Below, piece after piece: positions 34,160 through 42,187 of a DNA stretch of 62,899 nt. The DNA is taken from assembly GCF_900101295.1 (NCBI RefSeq), contig NZ_FOIL01000013.1, forward strand, positions 1-62,899. Reading direction: 5' to 3'. Source of the DNA: [Clostridium] aminophilum (GTDB lineage Bacteria; Bacillota; Clostridia; Lachnospirales; Lachnospiraceae). The notes below the pieces were generated by a model. The model had not been told where the DNA came from, made no database searches, and was given only the letters and a program-made list of their open reading frames with translations. Numbering within the stretch: the stretch's first letter is position 1; every line of letters begins with the position of its first letter. Position numbers and translations under genes: made by a program.

Positions 34160-34228
34160 GGGTTTCGCGCGTTAACGGCAGTCGCCAAGGCCTCGTGCAG
34201 GCACAGCTCTGGCATGGTAGCCGCGTAA
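34160..34228 (-). repeat. Repeat fragment B2, right inverted flank of the cellulase gene
   Basis: Read on the minus strand it begins ACGCG directly after the T-run of the ABC-transporter terminator, and contains CCTTGGCGACTGCCG and GCGAAACCC, as fragment B1 does on the plus strand. Identity outside these blocks is patchy. Confidence 0.6.
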
Positions 34229-34270
34229 AAAAAATCGCCCTGCCCCTTGAAAAAGGGGAGGACGATTTCC
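34229..34270 (-). terminator. Terminator of the ABC-transporter operon
   Basis: On the minus strand AAATCGTCCTCCCCTTT pairs with AAGGGGCAGGGCGATTT (one bulge or mismatch) and is followed by a run of T residues. It lies about 60 bp after the stop codon at 34332. Confidence 0.85.
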
Positions 34271-34331
34271 AGAGGTTATTCAGAAAAACGGTGCGTCCGA
34301 TCCGGCACCGCATTCCCGGACGGGAGAAGGT

Positions 34332-35846
34332 TTACAGCCGCAGAACCGTTCCGCCGAAAAGTTCTGCCTCGGCTTTCTCGTGTGTAATCATGAGAACCGT
34401 GCGATCCTGGGTATAATCCCGGACGAAACGGATCACGGTGTCACGAGTTTTCTCATCGAGCCCCTTGAAAGGTTCATCCAGAAGAATCAGGTTTCCGCCG
34501 TATGCCAGCGTCCTTGCGATGGCGACGCGGCGCTGCATGCCTCCCGAGAGTTCCCGGACCGGCTTTCTCGCGTCTTCCGGTGTGAGGAGAAGTGAGGTGA
34601 GAAGGCTGTCAATCAGATCATCTTCAGATGACGCGGAAACGGCTGTCTGGCCTCCGCGGCGGAGAACAAAACGGATATTGGCGCGGGCGGAGAGATCCGG
34701 GAGGAGTCGGTCCTCCTGAAAAAGGAAGGCGACCAGTCCATCCGAACCGTCGGGCATTTGCCTTGTCACCGTGCCGCTGTCCGGTCTCTGCAGACCGGAA
34801 ATGATGCGAAGAAGCGTGGTTTTTCCTTCACCGGAAGGGCCCATGAGGGACATGTGGCTTCCGGCGGGGATGGTGAGCGAAAGATCATTCAGAACCGGGG
34901 GCTCATTTTCATAGGCAAAGCGGATATGCCCGAGACGGACGTCAGCCCCGGCGGCATTTTCCGAAAGTGACGTACTGTTTTTGGGACCGGTGCGCTCAGC
35001 ATCCCGGAATTGCCCATGGGGGCCTCTTCCCATTCCGCAGTCCGGAGAGGCAGCGGCAAAAAGGAGGTCTGCAGCCCACAGAAACAGGCGCCCGGTCACC
35101 AGATTCAGAAGGACGATGGAGATGGTCCAGCAGAAGAGGTCGGCCGTCTCAAAATAGATCTTGGCGTTATATACCATCTCGCCGATGGAACCCTTCGGAA
35201 GACCGATAATCTCGGCTGCGACACCGCTCTTCCATGCGAAGCCGATTCCGCTCGAACAGGCGGAGCGAATCCAGGGCCGAAGCCGCGGAAGATCGATATA
35301 GCGCAGGCGGACCGGCATCGGAACGTGAAAGGAATCTGCCATCTCCCGGAGAAGGGGGTCTTCCGAATCAAAACCGGCCAGCGTGTTCTGGTAGATGATC
35401 GGAAAAACCATCAGAAAGGTGATAAAGACCGAGAGATTTTCCGCCCGGATCCAGATCAGGGCCATGATGATAAACGAAGCGACCGGAACCGCGCGGACAA
35501 CGGCGATATACGGCCAGAGGAGCGTACGCACCGCCGGAAAGGCGCTTGCGCAGGCGGCCAGCACAATTCCCACAAGGAATGCGAAAAAAAAGCCGGCCGC
35601 GATGCGGCCGGTGCTGAAGATGACCGCAGGCATAAAATCGGGCCCGGCCATCAGAGCCGGGAAGCGGATAAGTACTTCACCCGGTGACGGAATGAGAATT
35701 CCGGTGTGGACAAAACGGGCAATGCATGTCCAGACGAGGATGGCGGCTGCGAGAGCGGCCGCCCTTTCCGCCGGACCGGAGAAGGGAAGCGTTCCCGTTC
35801 CCCGGCGGTTTCGATCTCTTCGCTTATCGGTATTACTGCGCTGCAT
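34332..35846 (-). CDS. ABC importer: permease and ATPase fused in one protein
   Basis: A 504-residue fusion. Residues about 25-265 are a SsuC/TauC-type permease with six helices and an EAA-like loop (EMADSFHVPMPVRLRYIDLPRL). After a linker of about 40 residues, residues about 305-504 are a SsuB/TauB-type ATPase: Walker A GPSGEGKTT, signature LSGGMQRRVAIAR, Walker B LILLDEPFKGLD, switch His in MITHEKAEAE. The ATPase half is short at its C terminus. The nitrate/sulfonate/taurine class normally uses separate genes. It overlaps the upstream binding-protein gene by 14 bp and ends at a terminator, making a two-gene operon. Substrate unknown. Confidence 0.92.
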   Translation of the reverse strand: MQRSNTDKRRDRNRRGTGTLPFSGPAERAAALAAAILVWTCIARFVHTGILIPSPGEVLIRFPALMAGPDFMPAVIFSTGRIAAGFFFAFLVGIVLAACASAFPAVRTLLWPYIAVVRAVPVASFIIMALIWIRAENLSVFITFLMVFPIIYQNTLAGFDSEDPLLREMADSFHVPMPVRLRYIDLPRLRPWIRSACSSGIGFAWKSGVAAEIIGLPKGSIGEMVYNAKIYFETADLFCWTISIVLLNLVTGRLFLWAADLLFAAASPDCGMGRGPHGQFRDAERTGPKNSTSLSENAAGADVRLGHIRFAYENEPPVLNDLSLTIPAGSHMSLMGPSGEGKTTLLRIISGLQRPDSGTVTRQMPDGSDGLVAFLFQEDRLLPDLSARANIRFVLRRGGQTAVSASSEDDLIDSLLTSLLLTPEDARKPVRELSGGMQRRVAIARTLAYGGNLILLDEPFKGLDEKTRDTVIRFVRDYTQDRTVLMITHEKAEAELFGGTVLRL

Positions 35847-36936
35847 AGTAGAAGTCGTCAGCCGGAACCTTGCCGCCGACGGCCTTCGGATTCAGCTCGG
35901 AGAGAACATTCAGGAAACCGGATGCGGCTTTCTTCATGTCTTCGCCGGTGATGGTGACAATGTTGCATTCCGGAATCGCCTTCTCTGCGATCGGAGCCTT
36001 GACGATGCCGTATTTCTCCACCAGTTTGGAAGCGTCGGCCGGATTGGCATTGGCATATTCGGTGGAAGCCTGATACTCAGAGAGGAAATCCGCGAGCTCC
36101 TTCGCATGGTTTTCCGCGAAATCCTTGCGGACAAAGAGTCCGGCAGTGATCAGACGGCTGTCGGTGCCCAGTTTGTCCCATTCTTCAGTCATATTGAAAA
36201 CGGTCTTCAGATCACTGATCTGGGTTTTGGCAACGGTCACGAAAGGCTGCGGAAGCATTGCGATGCCTTTTCCGTTTTCCTTCATGGATGCGACAACTTC
36301 GGTCGGCTCGGACTTCCAGTCGATGGTGACGTCTTTTTCCGGATCCAGACCGTTCTCTTTGAGGAGGTAGGTGAGGGAATACTCCGGAACGGAGCCCTTG
36401 CCGGTTGCCATGATCGTCTCGCCCTTGAGATCTGCCCAGGTTTTCAGCTCTTTGCTGTCTCCGCTCTCGACGATGTAGGTAACACCGAGGGTGTTGACGG
36501 CAGCCATCTGAACCCTTCCTTCGCTCTTGTTGTAGAGGACGGAGCCGAGGTTAATCGGAGCGGCGATGATATCCAGCTCTCCCTGAAGGAACTTCGGGGT
36601 GATCTCATCGGCGGAAGCGGCCATCAGGAATTCATAGGAGTTCAGGCTCTTTCCGGCCTCTGCGTCGTCAAGGAGTTTAACCATTCCGATGGAGGTCGGT
36701 CCCTTAAGACCGGCCAGACGGATGGCTCCGTCTTTGTGCGCCGCCGTGGACTCTGCGGCTCCGGAAGCATCGGAGGCACTCTCGGAGGATGTTTCCGCTG
36801 CGGATTCGGCAGGAGCTTCTGTCGTGGAAGCGGCAGTGGTCTCCGGTGCCTTTGCGCCGGATGCGCATCCTGCGGCGCCAATCATCATCGCAGCGGCGAG
36901 AGTGGCTGCGCTCAGTCTGTAAGTATGATTTTTCAT
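35833..36936 (-). CDS. ABC importer substrate-binding lipoprotein (SsuA/NMT1-like)
   Basis: A 367-residue lipoprotein (lipobox GAAGC) with a Thr/Ala/Ser linker and a two-lobed binding domain of the NMT1/SsuA type: LAGLKGPTSIGMVKLLD, ELDIIAAPINLGSVLYNK, LGVTYIVESGD and LKGETIMATGKGS. This class binds sulfonates, taurine, nitrate or pyrimidine precursors; the substrate here cannot be read. The ATG at 36936 has GGGAGG 8 bp upstream. It is the first gene of an operon with the fused permease-ATPase. A dyad and a -10 box lie just upstream, next to a Crp-type regulator gene. Confidence 0.92.
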   Translation of the reverse strand: MKNHTYRLSAATLAAAMMIGAAGCASGAKAPETTAASTTEAPAESAAETSSESASDASGAAESTAAHKDGAIRLAGLKGPTSIGMVKLLDDAEAGKSLNSYEFLMAASADEITPKFLQGELDIIAAPINLGSVLYNKSEGRVQMAAVNTLGVTYIVESGDSKELKTWADLKGETIMATGKGSVPEYSLTYLLKENGLDPEKDVTIDWKSEPTEVVASMKENGKGIAMLPQPFVTVAKTQISDLKTVFNMTEEWDKLGTDSRLITAGLFVRKDFAENHAKELADFLSEYQASTEYANANPADASKLVEKYGIVKAPIAEKAIPECNIVTITGEDMKKAASGFLNVLSELNPKAVGGKVPADDFYYAAQ

Positions 36937-36983
36937 GATATATTCCTCCCATACCATAACGATTTATGCATTTCTGCCCGAAA

Positions 36984-37026
36984 TATTATAATACGGTCCA
37001 TACAATATTTCTGTTGCATCTGCAAC
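36984..37026 (-). promoter_or_regulatory. Promoter and GTTGC-N4-GCAAC dyad of the ABC operon
   Basis: On the minus strand a TATAAT (plus-strand 36984-36989) gives a likely start near 36977. The dyad GTTGCATCTGCAAC (37013-37026) is centred about 42 bp upstream of that start, where class II Crp/Fnr activators bind. The -35 region is poor, as expected for an activated promoter. Confidence 0.5.
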
Positions 37027-37139
37027 AAATATAAAAAATCGGTTTGCGAAGGAATGTCTCATCCTGAAAGAAACCGGAACCGGGGGCGAAGCCGGGCGGA
37101 GGGGATTTCTGTCAGCCTGCGGGAAGAGAATGGCTGTTT

Positions 37140-37946
37140 CTACTCACGGTTCATGCGGCACAGGCGGAATTCATTTTTTCGGAAATCAATCAGCCCCTCC
37201 CTTTTCATTGCCGAGAGTTCCCGCGAGAGGGCGGAGCGGTCGGTGCCAAGGTAGGAGGCCAGTCCTTCCCGGTCCATCGGGACCGTAAAGGTATCTGAGC
37301 CGAACTCGTCACGGCATTCACTGAAGAAGGCGATGAGTTTCCGGCGGAGAGTGGTCCGCGTCAGGGTCTGAATGCGCCGGTTCATGGAGAGGGCGCGGTT
37401 TGCGAGCATGCGGAGAAAACGGTCCGTGAGGAGCCGGGACAGGCGTGCCGCGTTCAGGTTTTCGGCATTTCGGACCGGCAGGTCCGCATGGTCTGCCGAA
37501 ATGCCGTCGGAAGCGGCGGAATTCTTGTGGAATTGGGCCGGCAAAACGGACGTTTCCGGAGCGAGGAGGGAATTTCGAAGCCGGTCGGTGCTCATCCGGA
37601 GAATAACCGAATCCAGATCGGCGCGGATCGCGATGCCGGCGCTCTCGGTACCGAGATAGCACAGGGATTCCGCAAAGGTTCCTCCGGGGAGTACGCCTGC
37701 CATCAGAAGTTCCTCTTCGGTGATGGCGGTCATGGAAACCCGGATCTTGCCGGAGAGAACCAGACCGAAGAATGAGAGGGGATCGCCCTCGTTCAGCAGG
37801 GATTCCCCCTGCGAAAAGGTGACGCGTTCCGCATCGAAAAAACGGAGCGCAAAGTCCAGATCCGGTTCGGGAAAGCCGGAAAAAAGGGGACATTTCCCGA
37901 GGAGGACGCGCTCGGATGCGGAAAGCGATGGGATGGATATGTTCAT
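37140..37946 (-). CDS. Crp/Fnr-family transcriptional regulator
   Basis: A 268-residue regulator with an N-terminal cyclic-nucleotide-like sensor barrel (GESLLNEGDPLSFFGLVLSGKIRVS, GTFAESLCYLG) and a C-terminal winged helix (MDREGLASYLGTDRSALSRELSAMKREGLIDF). Between them, residues about 133-172 form a non-conserved insert (VLPAQFHKNSAASDG...). It lacks FNR-type N-terminal cysteines, and its recognition helix RSALSREL differs from the Fnr E-xx-SR pattern. Its ligand is unknown. It lies just upstream of the ABC operon and may regulate it. The leader contains four 20-bp tandem repeats. Confidence 0.9.
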   Translation of the reverse strand: MNISIPSLSASERVLLGKCPLFSGFPEPDLDFALRFFDAERVTFSQGESLLNEGDPLSFFGLVLSGKIRVSMTAITEEELLMAGVLPGGTFAESLCYLGTESAGIAIRADLDSVILRMSTDRLRNSLLAPETSVLPAQFHKNSAASDGISADHADLPVRNAENLNAARLSRLLTDRFLRMLANRALSMNRRIQTLTRTTLRRKLIAFFSECRDEFGSDTFTVPMDREGLASYLGTDRSALSRELSAMKREGLIDFRKNEFRLCRMNRE

Positions 37947-38293
37947 AAATTATCTCCAACAATGTAATTGTAATTCTGCGGAAACGTTCGTGAATCTGCG
38001 GAAACGTTCGTGGGTCTGCGAAAATGTTCATGGGGCTGCAAAAACGTTCGAGGGAATAAAAATCCAGCGGAGTGTCCGCTGACACAAAGGCCCGCCTGAT
38101 ACGCTGAATATTGTAACATGAAAAGCAGACGCGAAAGAAAAAGAAAGAATTGTGATGTACCTTTTTGTCCGATGATGGTACACTATATCCAAAAATGATT
38201 TAACCGGCTAAAGTAAAATGTGATGAAAGGCAGGGCTCCGGAGATCCGGAGAGAATGCAGATTCACGGTGCAGTATCAGAAAAGGGGATCCAT
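37947..38293. other. Divergent spacer between the Crp-type gene and proB
   Basis: Holds four 20-bp tandem repeats close to the Crp-type gene, a small AGCGGAC/GTCCGCT-like hairpin near 38067, and an AT-rich half with the probable proB promoter (TTTTTGTCC...TACACTATATCC around 38162-38188). No gene was recognised. Confidence 0.5.
37976..38055. repeat. Four 20-bp tandem repeats upstream of the Crp-type gene
   Basis: Units at 37976, 37996, 38016 and 38036: CTGCGGAAACGTTCGTGAAT, CTGCGGAAACGTTCGTGGGT, CTGCGAAAATGTTCATGGGG and CTGCAAAAACGTTCGAGGGA. Each is centred on a small palindrome (GAACGTTC-like). The array starts 29 bp before the start codon on the minus strand, in the region expected for the promoter. 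Confidence 0.9.
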
Positions 38294-39208
38294 ATGGAAG
38301 AGAGACAGACATCGCTCCCGGATCGCAGATCCAGAGCATCGATGGAAAAAAGACAGAGTCTGAAGGACAAGAAGAGAATCGTCATCAAGGTCGGAAGCAA
38401 TTCGCTGGTGCATCCGGAAACCGGAGAACTGAACCTTTCCAAGATCGATCATCTGATCCGCGTTCTCGCCGACCTGAAAGGGGAGGGACGGGACGTGGTT
38501 CTGGTGTCTTCCGGCGCGGTGGCCTGCGGGCGTCAGGCGCTGAAGATCGGAAGAAAACCGGGCTCCATGACCGAAAAACAGGCGTTTGCGGCCGTCGGCC
38601 AGGCCAAGCTTATGAGCACCTACCAGCGCTTTTTCGCGGAGTACAGCCAGACAACGGCGCAGGTTCTTCTGACAAAAAATGTCATCATCAACCAGACATC
38701 CAGGGATAACACAAAGAACACCTTCGACGAGCTCTTAAAACTCGGCGTCATCCCGGTTGTCAATGAAAATGATACGATCTCGACACAGGAGCTTGCCCAG
38801 CTGGAGACCTTCGGCGACAACGATCAGCTGGCATCCATCGTCGGCGCGGTTATCGGCGCGGACCTGGTGATTCTTCTGTCCGACATTGAGGGAATGTACA
38901 CCGATGATCCGCGGCACAACCGGGATGCGGTATTTATCGAATATGTCCCGACAATCACGGAAGAGATTCTCGGCATGGGAAAAGGCGCGGGAAGCGACGT
39001 CGGTACCGGCGGCATGAGCGCGAAGATCGCGGCGGCCCGCATTGCCACCGATTCGGATGCGGACATGGTGATCGCGAAATTCGACAGCGCGGATATCATC
39101 TTCGACATTCTGAAGGGAAAAAATGTCGGTACCCTCTTTGCGGCACACAAAAATGAGAATTTTGATCTGGCAGAGTTTATCCGCCGGGCAAAAGACGCGG
39201 AAGAATAA
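38294..39208 (+). CDS. proB: Glutamate 5-kinase
   Basis: First step of proline synthesis: phosphorylates glutamate. With the ATG at 38294 the protein has 304 residues and consists only of the amino-acid-kinase fold, without the C-terminal PUA domain of longer ProB. Motifs: IVIKVGSNSLVHP, VLVSSGAVACGR, VNENDTISTQEL, FGDNDQLASIVG, LLSDIEGMYTDDP and GTGGMSAKIAAA. The first 35 residues are charged and not conserved; later ATGs (38342) are possible. The chosen ATG follows AAAGGGG. proA lies 140 bp downstream, with no terminator between. Confidence 0.94.
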   Translation: MEERQTSLPDRRSRASMEKRQSLKDKKRIVIKVGSNSLVHPETGELNLSKIDHLIRVLADLKGEGRDVVLVSSGAVACGRQALKIGRKPGSMTEKQAFAAVGQAKLMSTYQRFFAEYSQTTAQVLLTKNVIINQTSRDNTKNTFDELLKLGVIPVVNENDTISTQELAQLETFGDNDQLASIVGAVIGADLVILLSDIEGMYTDDPRHNRDAVFIEYVPTITEEILGMGKGAGSDVGTGGMSAKIAAARIATDSDADMVIAKFDSADIIFDILKGKNVGTLFAAHKNENFDLAEFIRRAKDAEE

Positions 39209-39348
39209 AGCCATGACGGCGTGCCGGGCTACGGATTGGTAAATTTGGAAAAGTATGAAGAATCAGTAACCCATGAAACGGAAATGCCGGGCGGAATGCG
39301 GGAAAATGATCCCGCGCGCTATCGGCGGAGATTCGAAGGAGATTGCGG

Positions 39349-40629
39349 ATGGAACAGCTTACAGAACTCGGGATGAGAGCAAGAAGGGCGGCATTTTCCC
39401 TGAACAGTCTGACGACAGAGGAAAAGAACCGTGCCCTGATGGCATCGGCGGATGCGCTGGAGGCGCATGCGCAGGAGATTATCCGGGCCAACCGGACAGA
39501 TATTGAGAACGGAAGAGCAAAGAATATGTCGGAGGGACTTCTCGACCGGCTGCTCCTGAATGAAGAGCGGATTCACGGGATGGCGGAGGCAGTCCGCGGC
39601 GTGGCGTCTCTTCCGGATCCGGTGGGTGATGTTCTGGAAGAATGGACCCGGCCGAACGGTCTTCGTCTCCGCAAAGTCCGCGTTCCCATCGGCGTGGTCG
39701 GGATCATTTATGAGGCCCGGCCGAACGTTACATCGGATGCATTTTCCATCGCGTTTAAATCCGGTAATGCCGTGATTCTGAAGGGCGGAAGCGATGCGAT
39801 ATATTCCAACGGCGCGGTGGCGGACGTGATCCGCGGAGCGCTGTCGGAAAACGGATTTCCGGAGGATGCACTGCTTCTGATCCGCTCGACGGATCACGAG
39901 ACCACGACACGGTTCATGCAGATGAACGGATATGTCGATGTGCTGATTCCGAGAGGTTCCGCCCGGCTGATTCAGGCGGTTGTGAGAAACAGCACGGTTC
40001 CGGTGATCGAGACGGGAGCCGGAAACTGCCATATTTATCTGGATGAAGGCTGCGATGCGGAGATGGCGAAGGCGATCATTTTCAACGCAAAGACACAGCG
40101 GATCGGTGTGTGCAATGCGGCAGAGAGTCTTGTCGTGCACCGGAGCGTACTGGATACGGTTCTCCCGGCTGCGGTGAAAAAACTGCAGGAAAAGAATGTG
40201 ATCGTATATGCCGACGAGGAAGCCTACGGGGCGCTGACGAAAGCGGCCGCAGCGGATCCGGCGCTGAAGCTTTCCCTGATTGAGCGCGCGGCGGAAGAGG
40301 ATTTCGGAACGGAATATCTGGATTATAAGATGTCGGTAAAAACTGTGGGCAGCGTGGAAGAAGCGATCGGGCACATCAACCGGTATTCGACAAAGCATTC
40401 AGAGACGATTCTCACACCGGATGAGGCCCATGCCCGTCTCTTCCAGAATGCCGTTGATTCGGCCTGCGTATACTGGAACGCGTCGACGAGATTTACGGAC
40501 GGAGGCGAATTCGGCTTCGGCGCCGAGATCGGCATTTCCACCGCGAAGCTCCACGCGCGGGGCCCGATGGGACTGCGGGAACTGACGACGACAAAATACC
40601 AGATCGACGGAACCGGACAGGTGCGGTGA
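39349..40629 (+). CDS. proA: Gamma-glutamyl phosphate reductase
   Basis: Second step of proline synthesis, NADPH-dependent reduction of glutamyl phosphate. The 426-residue protein has the ALDH-like fold with GVVGIIYEARPNVTSDAF, LKGGSDAIYSN, VIETGAGNCHIYLDE, catalytic Cys in QRIGVCNAAESLVV and the C-terminal EFGFGAEIGISTAKLHARGPMGLREL. Length is as usual. The ATG at 39349 follows GAAGGAGA by 6 bp. It lies between proB and a YbaK-type deacylase gene, in what looks like a proline operon. Confidence 0.96.
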   Translation: MEQLTELGMRARRAAFSLNSLTTEEKNRALMASADALEAHAQEIIRANRTDIENGRAKNMSEGLLDRLLLNEERIHGMAEAVRGVASLPDPVGDVLEEWTRPNGLRLRKVRVPIGVVGIIYEARPNVTSDAFSIAFKSGNAVILKGGSDAIYSNGAVADVIRGALSENGFPEDALLLIRSTDHETTTRFMQMNGYVDVLIPRGSARLIQAVVRNSTVPVIETGAGNCHIYLDEGCDAEMAKAIIFNAKTQRIGVCNAAESLVVHRSVLDTVLPAAVKKLQEKNVIVYADEEAYGALTKAAAADPALKLSLIERAAEEDFGTEYLDYKMSVKTVGSVEEAIGHINRYSTKHSETILTPDEAHARLFQNAVDSACVYWNASTRFTDGGEFGFGAEIGISTAKLHARGPMGLRELTTTKYQIDGTGQVR

Positions 40630-40722
40630 AAAACGGGGATTCGCCGTGCCGGACAGGAGAGCGGGACTGTCCGGCAGCGGCGGTGCGGAGCCGGCAAGAT
40701 TATAGAAAAGACAGGAAAGAAT

Positions 40723-41274
40723 ATGGAACTCAGGATAGAACAGGGAAGGCCTCAGGATGAGACCGGGCGCCTTCCGAAGGAGATCCGGTGCTATGATTTG
40801 CTGGATTTACTCGGAATACCGTTTCGCCGGATTGATCACGAGGCCCTCTACACCATGGAGGCGTGTGAGGAAGTGGACGGCGCGGCGGGCGTTGTGATGT
40901 GCAAGAATCTGTTTCTGTGCAACCGGCAGAAGACGGATTTTTATCTGCTGCTGATGCCGGGAGACAAGCCTTTTAAGACAAAAGAACTCTCCGGACAGAT
41001 CGGATCGGCGAGACTGTCGTTTGCCGACGCGGAATATATGGAGCGGTTTCTGGACATCACGCCGGGATCGGTGTCGGTGCTGGGTCTGATGAACGATAAG
41101 GAACACCGGGTACGGCTCCTGATTGACGAGGATGTGCTGAACGCAGGGGAGTTCGGCTGTCATCCCTGTGTGAACACCTCGAGTCTGTGCATGAAGACCA
41201 GCGATATGGTGGATAAGTTTCTGCCGGCGGTGGATCACGGCTACACGACGGTCGTTCTGACCGGTGAGGCGTGA
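40723..41274 (+). CDS. YbaK/ProX-type aminoacyl-tRNA deacylase
   Basis: A 183-residue free-standing editing protein that hydrolyses mischarged tRNA, typically Ala- or Cys-tRNA-Pro (PrdX/ProXp-like). The domain features are seen: an N-terminal LLDLLGIPFRRIDHEALYTMEA, the conserved Lys in GVVMCKNLFLCNRQ, DKPFKTKELSGQIG, PGSVSVLGLMND and the end FGCHPCVNTSSLCMK. Placement after proBA fits a role in protecting tRNA-Pro from mischarging. The start has AGGAAAG upstream. The spacer after it contains six 18-bp tandem repeats. Confidence 0.9.
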   Translation: MELRIEQGRPQDETGRLPKEIRCYDLLDLLGIPFRRIDHEALYTMEACEEVDGAAGVVMCKNLFLCNRQKTDFYLLLMPGDKPFKTKELSGQIGSARLSFADAEYMERFLDITPGSVSVLGLMNDKEHRVRLLIDEDVLNAGEFGCHPCVNTSSLCMKTSDMVDKFLPAVDHGYTTVVLTGEA

Positions 41275-41310
41275 AACGGTCCGGGACAGATATTTGACGG
41301 ACACATTTCC

Positions 41311-41418
41311 ATGACAGGCAAAGCGTTCATGACAGGCAAAGCGTTCATGACAGGCAAAGCTTTCATGACGGGAAAGGTTCCCGGAACGGGGAAGTTTCCA
41401 GGACGGGAAAGGTTTCCA
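41311..41418 (+). repeat. Six 18-bp tandem repeats upstream of the FNR-like gene
   Basis: ATGACAGGCAAAGCGTTC twice, ATGACAGGCAAAGCTTTC, ATGACGGGAAAGGTTCCC, GGAACGGGGAAGTTTCCA and GGACGGGAAAGGTTTCCA. Units decay towards the gene. Because 18 is a multiple of three, an open frame (MTGKAF repeats) crosses it, but it has no ribosome-binding site and runs out of frame into the next gene. Confidence 0.9.
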
Positions 41419-41458
41419 GGTCAAGGGAAATGCGGCAGACAGAAAGAAGTAAGAAGAT

Positions 41459-42169
41459 ATGACAAACAGTTCATTCTGCGAGCGGTGCAGAACCAGAGAC
41501 GGTCATCTCTGTACGGCAGACCTTCCCCTTTTCCGGGAACTTCCGGAAGAGGTGCAGGAATCGCTGTGCCGGTATGCGGTCCGCCGCCGGCATGACAAGG
41601 GAAGCCTTCTGTTTCTCGAAGGCGATCCGGTGAATTCTATCCGGATCATCGAGGCGGGAAGGGTGAAATTATGCCGGATAGACTCGGACGGACAGGAATA
41701 TATCATGGATGTTCTCTCGGACGGAAATTCCATCTGGGAGAGTCTTTTTGTGGAAGATGCGGTGTTTACCTATACCGCGGTCTGCCTGACGGATGTCAGT
41801 GTGTGTGAGATCAGCAAAGACGTCTTCTTCGGGGAGCTGGACCGGCATCCGGGGATTGAACGGTACCTGATCGCGCTCCTGTCCAAGCGGCTGGAGGCGG
41901 CGAAGGAAAAGGCACTGCTTTTGTCGATCCGGAGCCCGCGGGTGAGGATGGCCGGATTTTTGCTGGACCGGATCCGGCGTTTTCCGGAACCGGAGATTCA
42001 CCTGAAACTGGACGAGATTGCCGCTTCCATCAGTCTGCGTCAGGAGACGGTCAGCCGTGTTCTGCGGCAGTTTGAGAAAGAAGAGATTCTGCAGAGACTG
42101 GGGCAGGGACGGATCCGGATCCTTTCCAGAGACGGGCTGCGGCGGATTTTTACCAGCGGAGATGCCTGA
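41459..42169 (+). CDS. FNR-like Crp/Fnr-family regulator
   Basis: A 236-residue regulator. The N terminus has Cys7, Cys10 and Cys18 (SFCERCRTRDGHLC) with further Cys37, compatible with an oxygen-sensitive [4Fe-4S] cluster. The sensor barrel follows (GSLLFLEGDPVNSIRIIEAGRVKLCRID) and the winged helix contains LRQETVSRVLRQFEKE, the Fnr-type E-xx-SR recognition helix that reads TTGA(T/C) half-sites. It lies 18 bp upstream of pflA, and a TTGAC-N4-GTCAA site is found before pflB, so it is the likely anaerobic activator of the formate-lyase genes. The start site is weak (GAAGTAAGAAG). Confidence 0.9.
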   Translation: MTNSSFCERCRTRDGHLCTADLPLFRELPEEVQESLCRYAVRRRHDKGSLLFLEGDPVNSIRIIEAGRVKLCRIDSDGQEYIMDVLSDGNSIWESLFVEDAVFTYTAVCLTDVSVCEISKDVFFGELDRHPGIERYLIALLSKRLEAAKEKALLLSIRSPRVRMAGFLLDRIRRFPEPEIHLKLDEIAASISLRQETVSRVLRQFEKEEILQRLGQGRIRILSRDGLRRIFTSGDA

Positions 42170-42187
42170 CGGGAGGAGAGGAAAAAC

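Noticed and set aside
35395-37254. 619-codon open frame on the plus strand opposite the ABC importer genes
   Set aside because: It is antisense to two clear genes with strong motifs, has no ribosome-binding site and its translation matches no family. It is a product of codon bias in GC-rich DNA.
41311-41595. Open frame made of MTGKAF repeats
   Set aside because: It exists because the DNA repeat is 18 bp. It lacks a ribosome-binding site and then runs through the FNR-like gene in the wrong frame.
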